Source: Streptosporangiaceae bacterium
Lineage (GTDB): Bacteria > Actinomycetota > Actinomycetes > Streptosporangiales > Streptosporangiaceae
Reading direction: 5' to 3'
Length of the DNA: 6,325 nucleotides
Assembly: GCA_030039095.1 (NCBI GenBank)
Contig: JASHQP010000705.1
Location: 1-6,325 of the forward strand
Shown piece by piece: positions 1 to 5,862 of this stretch. A program made the position numbers and the translations under genes. Under the pieces are notes generated by a model. The model made no database searches. It was not told the DNA's origin and saw only the letters and a program-made list of their open reading frames with translations. The first letter of the stretch is position 1. The number at the start of each line of letters is the position of its first letter.

Positions 1-210
1 GGGGACGTCACGGCCCAGATGCTGATCCTCGCCGCGATGGCCGTGCTGATCGGCATGGCCTCGGACGTCTGCTACGGCCTGGCCGCGAGCACCGTGCGGT
101 CCTGGTTCGCCAAGTCCCCGAGGCGGCTGGGGATGGTCGGCGGCGCCGGCGGCCTCGCGATGATCGGGCTCGGCGTCACGCTCGCCGCCACCGGCGGCCG
201 CAGAAACTAG
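1..210 (+). CDS. LysE/RhtB-family amino-acid exporter, C-terminal fragment
   Basis: The reading frame is open from the first base and ends at TAG 208-210, giving the last 69 residues of a protein that begins outside the window. Two hydrophobic segments are visible, about residues 7-29 and 44-65 of the fragment. They are joined by a short basic loop (SWFAKSPRR) and followed by a glycine-rich helix, GGAGGLAMIGLGVTLA. That ending is typical of LysE/RhtB/CadD-type transporters, where a basic loop precedes a final helix containing a G-x-x-x-I-G-L-G-like pattern. Such proteins are usually about 200-220 residues with six helices and export amino acids or related metabolites across the cytoplasmic membrane. 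The substrate cannot be told from this end. The family call rests on a short tail, so another small transporter family is possible. The gene converges on the acyl-CoA synthetase gene. Confidence 0.75.
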   Translation, partial: GDVTAQMLILAAMAVLIGMASDVCYGLAASTVRSWFAKSPRRLGMVGGAGGLAMIGLGVTLAATGGRRN

Positions 211-251
211 CCACGCCGCCGGCCGGCGCCCGCGATTCCGCTCCCGCCGGC

Positions 252-274
252 CAGCGTGGGGTCCCCCCACGCTG
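252..274. terminator. Strong bidirectional hairpin between convergent genes
   Basis: CAGCGTGGGG (252-261) and CCCCACGCTG (265-274) form a perfect 10-bp stem with a 3-base loop. It lies in the 77-bp spacer between the stop codons of the exporter gene (210) and the acyl-CoA synthetase gene (288). There is no T-tract on either strand, which is common for terminators in high-GC actinobacteria. Its position between two converging genes and its symmetry suggest that it serves both. The preceding 213-250 is also rich in GCCGGC palindromes. Confidence 0.75.
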
Positions 275-287
275 CTCAGTGGCGAGG

Positions 288-1940
288 TCAGGCGGTGCGG
301 GCCTGGCTGGCGGCCTCCAGGCCGAGTTCGGCGACCGAGGTCTCGCGCATCTTGAACTTCTGCACCTTGCCGGTCACGGTCATCGGGAAGTCCTCGGTGA
401 ACCGCACGTACCGTGGCACCTTGTAGTGCGCGATCTTGCCGGCGCAGAACCCGCGGACGTCCTCCTCGGTCAGCTCGGCGCCGGGGCGCAGCTTCACCCA
501 GGCGCAGAGCTCCTCGCCGTACTTCTCGTCCGGCACCCCGACTACCTGGACGTCCTCGATCGACGGGTGGGTATACAGGAACTCCTCGACCTCGCGCGGG
601 TAGACGTTCTCGCCGCCGCGGATGACCATGTCCTTGATCCGGCCGACGATGTTGAGGTAGCCAGCCGTGTCCATCACGGCGAGGTCGCCGGTGTGCATCC
701 AGCGGCCCGCGTCGATCGCCTCGGCGGTCTTCCCCGGCTCGTCCCAGTAGCCGAGCATCACCGAGTAGCCCCTGGTGCACATCTCGCCGGGCTCGCCGCG
801 CGGCATGACCAGGCCGCTGTCCGGGTTGATGATCTTTACTTCGACGTGCGGGTGCACCCGGCCGACCGTGGACACCCGCCGCTCCATGTCGTCGTCCGCG
901 GTGGTCTGGGCGGACACCGGCGAGGTCTCCGTCATCCCGTAAGCGATCGTGACCTCGGCCATGTGCATCTCGCTGACGACGCGCTTCATCACCTCGATCG
1001 GGCAGGGCGAGCCCGCCATGATCCCGGTACGCAGCGACGTCAGGTCGTAATCCCCGAAGTCGGGCAGGCCGAGCTCCGCGATGAACATCGTCGGCACCCC
1101 ATAGAGCGACGTGCACCGCTCGTCCGCCGTCGCGCGCAGTGTGGCGGCCGGGTCGAATCCGGGGGCCGGTATGACGATGCAGGCACCGTGAGTGACCGCG
1201 GCCAGGTTGCCGAGCACCATGCCGAAGCAGTGGTAGAAGGGCACCGGGATGCAGACGCGGTCCCGGTCGGTGTATCCGCACGCCTCGCCGATGAAGAACC
1301 CGTTGTTCAGGATGTTGTGGTGCGACAGCGTGGCGCCCTTCGGGAACCCTGTCGTGCCGCTGGTGTACTGGATGTTGATCGGGTCGTCGAACGCCAGCTC
1401 GGCCTCGCGCGCGGCCAGCGCGCCAGCGTCCGTGCCTTGCCCGCTTGCGAATAGTTCGTCCCATTCCGGCGTGCCGAGGAAGATCACCCGCTCGAGGCCG
1501 TCCATGCCGCCGGAGACCTCATCGACCATCGCCCGGTAGTTGCTGGTCTTGAAGCTCTCCGCGCTGACGAGCAGCCGGACTCCCGACTGACGGAGCACGA
1601 ACTCCAGTTCGTGGCTGCGGTACGCCGGGTTGATGTTGACCAGGATCGCCCCGATCCGCGCGGTGGCGAACTGCAGCAGCACCCACTCCGCGCAGTTCGG
1701 CGACCAGATGCCGACCCGGTCGCGAGCCTGGATCCCGGCGGCGAGCAGGCCGCGGGCGAGCGCATCGGTGTCGGTGTCGAACTGCCGGTAGGTCCAGCGG
1801 CGCCCACTGGGCACGTCAACCACGATCTCGCCGTCGGCAAACTGGCCCGCGATCCGGCGCAGGTTGTCCCCGATGGTCTCGCCCAGCAGCGGGGTGGCCG
1901 AGGTGCCGTGGCTGTAGGAAAGCTGGATTCCACTGGTCAT
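288..1940 (-). CDS. Acyl-CoA synthetase (AMP-forming), ACSF2/FadD35-like
   Basis: This 550-residue protein is a full-length member of the ANL adenylating superfamily. It would activate a carboxylic acid, probably a medium- or long-chain fatty acid, to an acyl-AMP and then to the CoA thioester in the cytoplasm. The core motifs are in order: phosphate-binding loop [11 protein letters not shown] (residues 192-202), YGMTETSP (334-341), HTGD (416-419), the hinge and CoA-binding stretch [16 protein letters not shown] (433-448), and the adenylation lysine in TGK (K525). The GGENVYP form and overall length resemble ACSF2 and mycobacterial FadD35. The exact acid is unknown. The frame extends upstream to a TTG at 2009, but I chose ATG 1938-1940 because AAAGGA (plus-strand 1948-1953) sits 7 bases before it and the extra 23 residues do not look like family sequence. 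It is divergent from the NfeD/SPFH operon. Confidence 0.93.
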   Translation of the reverse strand: MTSGIQLSYSHGTSATPLLGETIGDNLRRIAGQFADGEIVVDVPSGRRWTYRQFDTDTDALARGLLAAGIQARDRVGIWSPNCAEWVLLQFATARIGAILVNINPAYRSHELEFVLRQSGVRLLVSAESFKTSNYRAMVDEVSGGMDGLERVIFLGTPEWDELFASGQGTDAGALAAREAELAFDDPINIQYTSGTTGFPKGATLSHHNILNNGFFIGEACGYTDRDRVCIPVPFYHCFGMVLGNLAAVTHGACIVIPAPGFDPAATLRATADERCTSLYGVPTMFIAELGLPDFGDYDLTSLRTGIMAGSPCPIEVMKRVVSEMHMAEVTIAYGMTETSPVSAQTTADDDMERRVSTVGRVHPHVEVKIINPDSGLVMPRGEPGEMCTRGYSVMLGYWDEPGKTAEAIDAGRWMHTGDLAVMDTAGYLNIVGRIKDMVIRGGENVYPREVEEFLYTHPSIEDVQVVGVPDEKYGEELCAWVKLRPGAELTEEDVRGFCAGKIAHYKVPRYVRFTEDFPMTVTGKVQKFKMRETSVAELGLEAASQARTA

Positions 1941-2093
1941 GTCTTGGTCCTTTGGGTATTGGTCACTCCATGCTGCCTGCTCAGCGGCCTGGTGTGAAGG
2001 CCGGCTCAACTCTGACGCCGCGCCGTGATGCGGTGGTTACCCCTCTGGAGTTACTGTCGGTTTAACGGCTCGTTCACCTTCCCCGGAGCAGCG
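1941..2093. promoter_or_regulatory. Divergent promoter region, synthetase / NfeD-SPFH operon
   Basis: This 153-bp spacer must hold the promoters for both flanking transcription units. On the minus strand the only clear element is the synthetase ribosome binding site at 1948-1953. On the plus strand TACTGT (2052-2057) fits the actinobacterial TANNNT -10 pattern and would start transcription about 30 bases before the nfeD-like ATG. No good -35 hexamer lies 16-18 bases upstream of it. I see no clear operator palindrome. Confidence 0.35.
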
Positions 2094-2525
2094 ATGGGGA
2101 CCTGGATCATCTGGCTGGTCGTGGCCGCGGTGCTCGGCGTGGCTGAGGTCATGACCGCGACGCTGGCATTCGGCCTTGTGGCCGCGGCCGCGCTGGTCGG
2201 CGCCGGTGTCGGGTTCGCCGGAGGGAACGCGGCCCTTCAGTTCGGCGCGTTCGCGATCGCGTCAGCGGCCGGCCTGGGGATTGCCCGGCCGTTCGCGATG
2301 CGCCACATCAGGCAGCCGCCGCTGTTGCGTACCGGGACGGCGGCGCTCGTCGGCCGGTCGGCCTACGTCCTCGACGACGTCACCGCGCAGAGCGGGAGGG
2401 TCAGGATCGGCGGCGAGGAGTGGTCGGCGAGGCCCTACGACGAGACCCTGACGATCCCCAAGGGCGCCACCGTCGACGTCATGCAGATCGAGGGCGCTAT
2501 CGCGCTCGTCTACCCCCGGGAGTAG
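2094..2525 (+). CDS. NfeD-like membrane protein with C-terminal OB fold
   Basis: This 143-residue protein has the short NfeD layout: hydrophobic segments at about residues 3-22, 24-43 and 48-65, then a soluble domain from about residue 75. The soluble part contains GRVRIGGEEWSAR followed by IPKGATVDVMQIEGAIALV, the hallmark of the NfeD OB-fold domain. NfeD proteins partner SPFH/stomatin proteins in the membrane. Their biochemical role is not firmly settled, and this short form lacks the ClpP-like protease domain of long NfeD. I chose ATG 2094 because GGAG (2085-2088) lies 5 bases before it and the protein then begins with a membrane helix. An upstream in-frame ATG at 2025 has no such site. 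The gene is followed after two bases by the SPFH gene. Size and gene order match, from memory, the Rv1487-Rv1488 pair of Mycobacterium tuberculosis. Confidence 0.92.
   Translation: MGTWIIWLVVAAVLGVAEVMTATLAFGLVAAAALVGAGVGFAGGNAALQFGAFAIASAAGLGIARPFAMRHIRQPPLLRTGTAALVGRSAYVLDDVTAQSGRVRIGGEEWSARPYDETLTIPKGATVDVMQIEGAIALVYPRE
2518..2522 (+). promoter_or_regulatory. SPFH ribosome binding site inside the end of the NfeD gene
   Basis: GGGAG at 2518-2522 directly precedes the NfeD TAG stop (2523-2525) and lies 5 bases before the SPFH ATG (2528). The arrangement implies that ribosomes finishing NfeD help initiation of the SPFH protein, which would keep the two partners in a set ratio. It also fixes the SPFH start at 2528 rather than the in-frame upstream ATG at 2420. 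Confidence 0.85.
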
Positions 2526-2527
2526 CC

Positions 2528-3679
2528 ATGGAACTGGCTGTCCTTATCGCCGGCGTGGTGTTTGTCCTGCTGGTGGCCCTGTTCACGGTGAAGACGGTGC
2601 GGATCGTGCCGCAGGCGCGTGCGCGCAACGTGGAGCGGCTCGGGCGGTACCGCAAGACGCTGGAGCCAGGGATGAACGTGATCATCCCGTTCATCGACCG
2701 GGTCAAGCCGCTGATCGACCTGCGGGAGCAGGTGGTCTCGTTCCAGGGCCAGCGGGTGATCACCGAGGACAACCTCGTCGTCACCATCGATACGGTGCTG
2801 TTCTTCCAGGTCACCGACCCTCGGGCGGCCGACTACGAGATCGTCAACTACATCCAGGCGGTCGAGCAGCTCACCGCGACCATGCTGCGCAGCGTGATCG
2901 GCTCGATGGACCTGGAGCAGGCGCTGACTTCCCGCGACAAGATCAACACGATGCTGCGGGGCGTGCTCGACGACGCGTCGGGCAAGTGGGGGATCCGGGT
3001 GACGCGGGTGGAGATCAAGGCGATCGACCCGCCGCAGAGCGTCAAGGACGCGATGGAGAAGCAGATGCGGGCCGAGCGCGAGAAGCGGGCGGCGATCCTG
3101 AACGCCGAGGGCGTCCGCCAGTCCCAGATCCTCACCGCCGACGGCGACAAGCAGGGCAACATCCTGCGCGCCGAGGGCGAGAAGCAGAGCGCGATCCTGC
3201 GTGCGGAGGGCCAGGCACAGGCCATCGGGACGGTGTTCCAGTCCATCCACGACAACGACCCCGACCCCAAGCTGCTCGCGTACCAGTACCTGCAGACCCT
3301 CCCGCAGCTCGCCCAGGGTCCGGGCAACACGGTCTGGATGGTTCCCAGCGAGCTGACCAGCGCGCTGAAGATGCTGTCCTCGGCGTTCGACGGTGGCGGC
3401 GGCGCCACCCAGAACGGCCAGGGCCCCACGGCAGCGCTGCCCAGGGTGCGCCGCGCCGAGGTGCCGAGGCCGGCCGGGCCCGCTCAGGTGGAGGCCGCGG
3501 CCAACGGGATCGGCCCGGCAGGCGCCGAGCCCGCGATCGCTGAGCCCGCTGGCGCCGAGCCCGGTGGCGCCGAAGCAGCCAGCACCGAGGCGGCCGTTGC
3601 CACTGCAGATGCGGAACTGGCGGCCGCGGTCCGGGAAGCGGCCGACGATGAGCAGATGGGTGGGCCCGGTGGCCAGTGA
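2528..3679 (+). CDS. SPFH/band 7 membrane protein (stomatin/QmcA-like)
   Basis: This 383-residue protein starts with one membrane anchor (residues 2-22), leaving the rest as a single large domain. The SPFH domain follows (about 23-180), with characteristic stretches GRYRKTLEPGMNVIIPFIDRV, LREQVVSFQGQ, VTIDTVLFFQVTDP and a C-terminal ITRVEIK-like segment (IRVTRVEIKAIDPP). Next come four 11-residue repeats starting with I-L at residues 190, 201, 212 and 223 (for example ILRAEGEKQSA), as expected for the helical oligomerisation region of stomatin/QmcA proteins. Residues about 300-383 form a tail rich in Ala, Pro, Gly and Glu that is probably disordered. Relatives form large membrane-bound cages or scaffolds that organise lipids and membrane proteases. 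The specific client here is unknown. It is co-transcribed with, and translationally coupled to, the NfeD-like gene. Confidence 0.94.
   Translation: MELAVLIAGVVFVLLVALFTVKTVRIVPQARARNVERLGRYRKTLEPGMNVIIPFIDRVKPLIDLREQVVSFQGQRVITEDNLVVTIDTVLFFQVTDPRAADYEIVNYIQAVEQLTATMLRSVIGSMDLEQALTSRDKINTMLRGVLDDASGKWGIRVTRVEIKAIDPPQSVKDAMEKQMRAEREKRAAILNAEGVRQSQILTADGDKQGNILRAEGEKQSAILRAEGQAQAIGTVFQSIHDNDPDPKLLAYQYLQTLPQLAQGPGNTVWMVPSELTSALKMLSSAFDGGGGATQNGQGPTAALPRVRRAEVPRPAGPAQVEAAANGIGPAGAEPAIAEPAGAEPGGAEAASTEAAVATADAELAAAVREAADDEQMGGPGGQ
3518..3577 (+). repeat. Four 15-bp tandem repeats in the SPFH tail
   Basis: This in-frame stretch encodes AGAEP, AIAEP, AGAEP and GGAEA (residues 331-350). At the DNA level GGCGCCGAGCCCG occurs at 3521-3533 and again at 3551-3563, and a shorter copy (GGCGCCGA) begins at 3566. 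Because the unit is 15 bases, gain or loss of a copy would keep the frame and vary the tail length. Confidence 0.8.
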
Positions 3680-3926
3680 CCTCGTCCAGGCCCGGGTTCT
3701 CGGCGTGTGGGGAGCGCGTGCCTACGCCTGGAGCGGCGAGGAGCGGCAGCGCGCGGGCGGATTCCCGCTCGACGTGTCCGGGCGCCAGCGGGTCCTCGGG
3801 TTCTCCGGCGGGCCACCCGCTACGGGCGATCTGCCTCCGCTGCCGCGTCGCAGGGCGCCGCGACTGGAGCACGGGCACCGGTCCAGGCTCGTGGTTGCGG
3901 TCGTCGCGATCCTGCCGGGCCGCTGA
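3648..3926 (+). CDS. Doubtful small ORF after the SPFH gene (92 aa)
   Basis: An ATG at 3648 opens a 92-codon frame that overlaps the last 32 bases of the SPFH gene in another frame and stops at TGA 3924-3926. About 86 percent of its codons end in G or C, but an alternative frame over the same bases is similarly biased, so this does not discriminate. The product starts MSRWVGPVASDLVQARVLGVW and has a basic, proline-rich second half (PPLPRRRAPRLEHGH). I recognise no domain. The nearest purine-rich stretch, GGGAAG, is about 10 bases before the ATG, which is a poor ribosome binding site. It may be a spurious frame in GC-rich spacer DNA or the remains of a gene. Confidence 0.15.
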   Translation: MSRWVGPVASDLVQARVLGVWGARAYAWSGEERQRAGGFPLDVSGRQRVLGFSGGPPATGDLPPLPRRRAPRLEHGHRSRLVVAVVAILPGR

Positions 3927-3943
3927 CGCCGGCGGGGCAGGCG
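3680..3943. other. GC-rich convergent spacer, SPFH / menA
   Basis: This is the longest stretch without a confident gene (264 bp). It holds most of the doubtful 92-codon ORF and, at its right end, a hairpin that reaches into the menA stop codon. I see no RNA gene, insertion sequence or clear promoter in it. Confidence 0.6.
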
Positions 3944-3947
3944 TCAG
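3923..3947. terminator. Hairpin containing the menA stop codon
   Basis: CTGACGCC (3923-3930) and GGCGTCAG (3940-3947) form a perfect 8-bp stem around a 9-base loop. The right arm includes the complete menA stop codon (plus-strand 3944-3946), and the left arm includes the TGA of the doubtful small ORF. The hairpin lies between converging transcription units and could end transcription from either side. It has no T-tract, so a role in RNA 3'-end stability is also possible. Confidence 0.55.
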
Positions 3948-4816
3948 ATCCGGATCGCCAGGCCCACCGTGAGAAGTGCCCCGAACGCTAGCTGAAGCCG
4001 CCCGGTCTGGCCGAGCGCGGTGATCAGGCCGGGGCCCGAGGCGCCGCGCCGGACGAGCCGCAGCGGCTCCAGCGCGAACGGCGCGGCGGCCAGCACGATC
4101 AGCGCCAGCGGGTCGGCCGCCGCGATCGCCGCGGCCACGCAGAACGGGATCACGATGCAGGCCACGTACAGTTCGCGGGTCCGGTGGTCGCCGAGCACCA
4201 CGGCGAGTGTGCGCTTGCCCGTCTGGCTGTCGGTGGGGATGTCACGCAGGTTGTTGATCACCAGCAGCGCACAGGCGAGCAGGCCGACCGGCGCGGACGC
4301 GGCCACGGCGAGCCAGGGCATCCGGCCCATCTGGACATAGGCGGTGCCGGCCACCGCGGCGAGGCCGAAGAACAGGAATACCGACACCTCGCCGAGCGCC
4401 CGGTAGCCGTAGGGGTGGCTGCCGCCGGTGTAGAACCACGCGGCGGCGACCGCCGCGGCACCGAGGAGCAGCAGCCACCAGGACGAGACCGCGGCGAGGA
4501 CCAGCCCGGCCACGCCTGCCAGCGCGAAGCAGCCGAGCGCGGCCGCCAGGACCTGCCGCGGCCTTGCGAGCCCGGACGCGACGAGCCGGAGGGGCCCCAC
4601 CCGGCGCTCGTCCGTGCCGCGGATCCCATCGCTGTAGTCGTTGGCGTAGTTGACGCCGATCTGCAGCGCCAGCGCGACGAGCAGCGCGAGCGCGGCACGC
4701 CACGCGGAGAACCGGCCGTAGCCGACGGCGACGCCCGTGCCCACCACGACGGGGACGATCGCCGCCGGGAGGGTCCGCGGGCGTGCGCCCGCCACCCAGT
4801 CCCGCGCTGCGGCCAC
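3944..4816 (-). CDS. menA: 1,4-dihydroxy-2-naphthoate polyprenyltransferase MenA
   Basis: The 290-residue product is an integral membrane UbiA-family prenyltransferase with about eight or nine hydrophobic helices. It would join 1,4-dihydroxy-2-naphthoate to a polyprenyl diphosphate, giving demethylmenaquinone, the penultimate step of menaquinone synthesis. The opening WVAGARPRTLPAAIVPVVVG is typical of MenA. The first aspartate-rich motif is NYANDYSDGIRGTDE (residues 56-70; D60, D63, D69), which binds Mg2+ and the diphosphate. The second is NNLRDIPTDSQTGKRTLAV (188-206; D192, D196, K201). Length is normal. The start is GTG (plus-strand 4814-4816), with GAGGGA (4822-4827) five bases upstream. 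The stop codon is inside a hairpin. The NERD gene lies 109 bases upstream on the same strand, so shared transcription is possible but not shown. No other men genes are in the window. Confidence 0.95.
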   Translation of the reverse strand: MAAARDWVAGARPRTLPAAIVPVVVGTGVAVGYGRFSAWRAALALLVALALQIGVNYANDYSDGIRGTDERRVGPLRLVASGLARPRQVLAAALGCFALAGVAGLVLAAVSSWWLLLLGAAAVAAAWFYTGGSHPYGYRALGEVSVFLFFGLAAVAGTAYVQMGRMPWLAVAASAPVGLLACALLVINNLRDIPTDSQTGKRTLAVVLGDHRTRELYVACIVIPFCVAAAIAAADPLALIVLAAAPFALEPLRLVRRGASGPGLITALGQTGRLQLAFGALLTVGLAIRI

Positions 4817-4925
4817 GGTCTTCCCTCGTTCTTTCGCTCGCTGCTCAGCGGATCACAGACTAACCGCAGCGCCGGGCAGGTTGCGCCGCCGCGTGCCGGT
4901 CTGCGGGTGAGCCGGGCGCGGGCGG
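4817..4925 (-). promoter_or_regulatory. menA leader and possible promoter
   Basis: This 109-bp spacer separates the NERD stop from the menA GTG. On the minus strand it ends with a purine-rich leader carrying the GAGGGA ribosome binding site. Farther up, TAGTCT (plus-strand 4857-4862) fits TANNNT and could be a -10 box about 40 bases before the GTG, although no matching -35 is evident. A short interrupted palindrome, CGCTG-CT-CAGCG (plus-strand 4839-4850), lies between the two. Whether menA has its own promoter or reads through from the NERD gene is open. Confidence 0.3.
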
Positions 4926-5711
4926 TCAGCGAGCCGGGGGCAGCGCGAGCGCCGCCGCGACGTGGATGTCCTCGATCTGCCCGGGATCGAGGCGGTCGCG
5001 GCCGACGGTCCTGGTCTGGCGCCGGAAGTACTTCCTGACCCTGCGGCCGCCGAACACGTCCACGCCGCTCAGGCTGGCAACGATCCACGGCACCGTCGGC
5101 CCGTAGATAGCCATTGCCGGGCGGACGCTGACCGTCTCGCCGAGTTCTTCGCTGAGCCGCTCGGCGGCCTGCGAGGCCTCCCACCTCGCGTGCTTCAGCC
5201 GGTCCCGCTGGCTGTACGGGCCGTGGTACAGCAGGTCGCCGGTGCTCCGGACCGGCAGCCTGCGGTCCCAGCGCTCGGAATCCACGGCGAACACACCGCC
5301 GGGCCCGATGACGAGGTGGTCGATCACCGAGTCGCTGCCGGGGACCGCGCGCCGGTTCAGCGCCACGTACCCGGACGCCCTGAGCAGCAGCAGCCGCCGC
5401 TCGGTGCGCCGCTGTGCCGAGGTGACCCGCACCGAGGCGGGGATGACCGACGTGGTCCTCGACCGGTAGACGGTGTCCGCGATGGCGACGAGGGCCGCGG
5501 CGGTCAGGCCGAAGCGCCATCCCACCCAGAGCGTGACGCCGATGCCGGCCGCCAGCGCGAGGATGGCCCGGATGAGCCAGATCGGCATCCGCGGGTCGCT
5601 GGCGAGTCCGCCGAGCACATGACGCGAAGCGGGGACCAGTTCCCCGGCCTCCTGTCCCCGCGATCGCACGGCTCCGGTCGTGTTCGCCTCCGGCCCGGTT
5701 TCCCGGTTCAC
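4926..5711 (-). CDS. Membrane-anchored NERD-domain protein
   Basis: This 261-residue protein has an N-terminal hydrophilic stretch (1-42), two hydrophobic segments (about 44-62 and 64-82), and then a NERD (nuclease-related) domain from about residue 98. The domain core is TERRLLLLRASGY (E104), then VPGSDSVIDHLVIGPGG (D131) and GVFAVDSERW (D144). NERD domains belong to the restriction-endonuclease-like fold and normally end this motif in Asp/Glu-x-Lys. Here the third residue reads Glu (D144-S145-E146), so nuclease activity is questionable. The C-terminal part (RPAMAIYGPTVPW, then VDVFGGRRVRKYFR) also resembles actinobacterial NERD proteins. No substrate is known. The start taken is GTG 5709-5711, which has no good ribosome binding site but lies 7 bases from a TACGCT box. 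ATG 5586-5588, residue 42 and just before the first helix, is the alternative and also lacks one. Confidence 0.82.
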   Translation of the reverse strand: MNRETGPEANTTGAVRSRGQEAGELVPASRHVLGGLASDPRMPIWLIRAILALAAGIGVTLWVGWRFGLTAAALVAIADTVYRSRTTSVIPASVRVTSAQRRTERRLLLLRASGYVALNRRAVPGSDSVIDHLVIGPGGVFAVDSERWDRRLPVRSTGDLLYHGPYSQRDRLKHARWEASQAAERLSEELGETVSVRPAMAIYGPTVPWIVASLSGVDVFGGRRVRKYFRRQTRTVGRDRLDPGQIEDIHVAAALALPPAR

Positions 5712-5724
5712 GACCCAAAGCGTA
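5712..5724 (-). promoter_or_regulatory. Possible -10 box of a leaderless NERD transcript
   Basis: Read on the minus strand, TACGCT (plus-strand 5719-5724) matches TANNNT and ends 7 bases before the GTG at 5711, the spacing expected if transcription starts at the start codon. There is no Shine-Dalgarno sequence before the GTG, which agrees with leaderless translation. No -35 hexamer is convincing. A run of six A residues on this strand (plus-strand 5758-5763) lies at about -47 to -52, where an upstream element could act. Confidence 0.4.
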
Positions 5725-5770
5725 ATCGAGCAGATACGGAGCGGCTGGGAGGCGGGCTTTTTTGCGCGAG

Positions 5771-5862
5771 CCGGGTCGCCGGCGATCGCAGGCCAGGTCG
5801 CCGATGGTGCCTGGCCCGGGTCGCCGACCGTGCGTGGGCCAGATCGAGGCTGGACCGGGCAG
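5771..5862. repeat. Degenerate 22-23 bp direct repeats upstream of the amidase gene
   Basis: The octamer GGTCGCCG occurs at 5774-5781, 5796-5803 and 5819-5826, with start-to-start distances of 22 and 23 bp. Bases around each copy are also related: cc-a/g before it, and GTGC-x-TGG after copies two and three. A weaker fourth copy, GATCGAGG (5842-5849), is again 23 bp on. The array lies between the NERD and amidase starts and runs up to the putative amidase -35 box. Spacing near two helical turns would place the copies on one face of the DNA, as in some operators. Chance similarity in GC-rich DNA or a decayed minisatellite are alternatives. Confidence 0.6.

Noticed and set aside
279..1454. A 391-codon open frame on the plus strand opposite the acyl-CoA synthetase gene.
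   Set aside because: It is antisense to a gene with all ANL motifs. Its product is rich in His, Arg, Asp and Val with no recognisable domain, as expected of a shadow frame in GC-rich DNA.
2510..3250. A 246-codon minus-strand frame opposite the SPFH gene.
   Set aside because: It mirrors the repetitive coding of the SPFH gene and has a His/Arg/Leu/Asp-biased composition without any domain.
3132..3878. A 248-codon minus-strand frame covering the SPFH tail and the convergent spacer.
   Set aside because: It is Arg/Pro-rich, antisense to the SPFH gene for most of its length, and has no recognisable motif.
4839..4850. CGCTG-CT-CAGCG in the menA leader, considered as an operator. Related GCTGCTCAG or CTGCTCAG strings occur near 271 and 1978.
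   Set aside because: The arms are only 5 bp, the other occurrences are not palindromic to the same extent, and such strings are expected by chance in this composition.
4184..5038. A 284-codon plus-strand frame opposite menA and the end of the NERD gene.
   Set aside because: It is antisense to menA, has a biased Arg/Gly/Glu/His composition and no recognisable domain.
4258..5718. A 486-codon frame on the minus strand spanning the NERD gene, the spacer and part of menA.
   Set aside because: Its product is Arg/Pro/Ser-rich, and it runs out of frame through two genes with clear family motifs, so it is a shadow frame.
5758..5763. A run of six T residues, considered as the tail of an intrinsic terminator.
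   Set aside because: No inverted repeat lies just before it on the plus strand, and it sits between two divergent starts where no gene ends. It is mentioned only as a possible upstream promoter element.
5774..5826. The regularly spaced octamers, considered as a small CRISPR array or replication iterons.
   Set aside because: The identical core is only 8 bp, the rest of each unit is degenerate rather than repeat plus unique spacer, and there are no cas or replication genes nearby.
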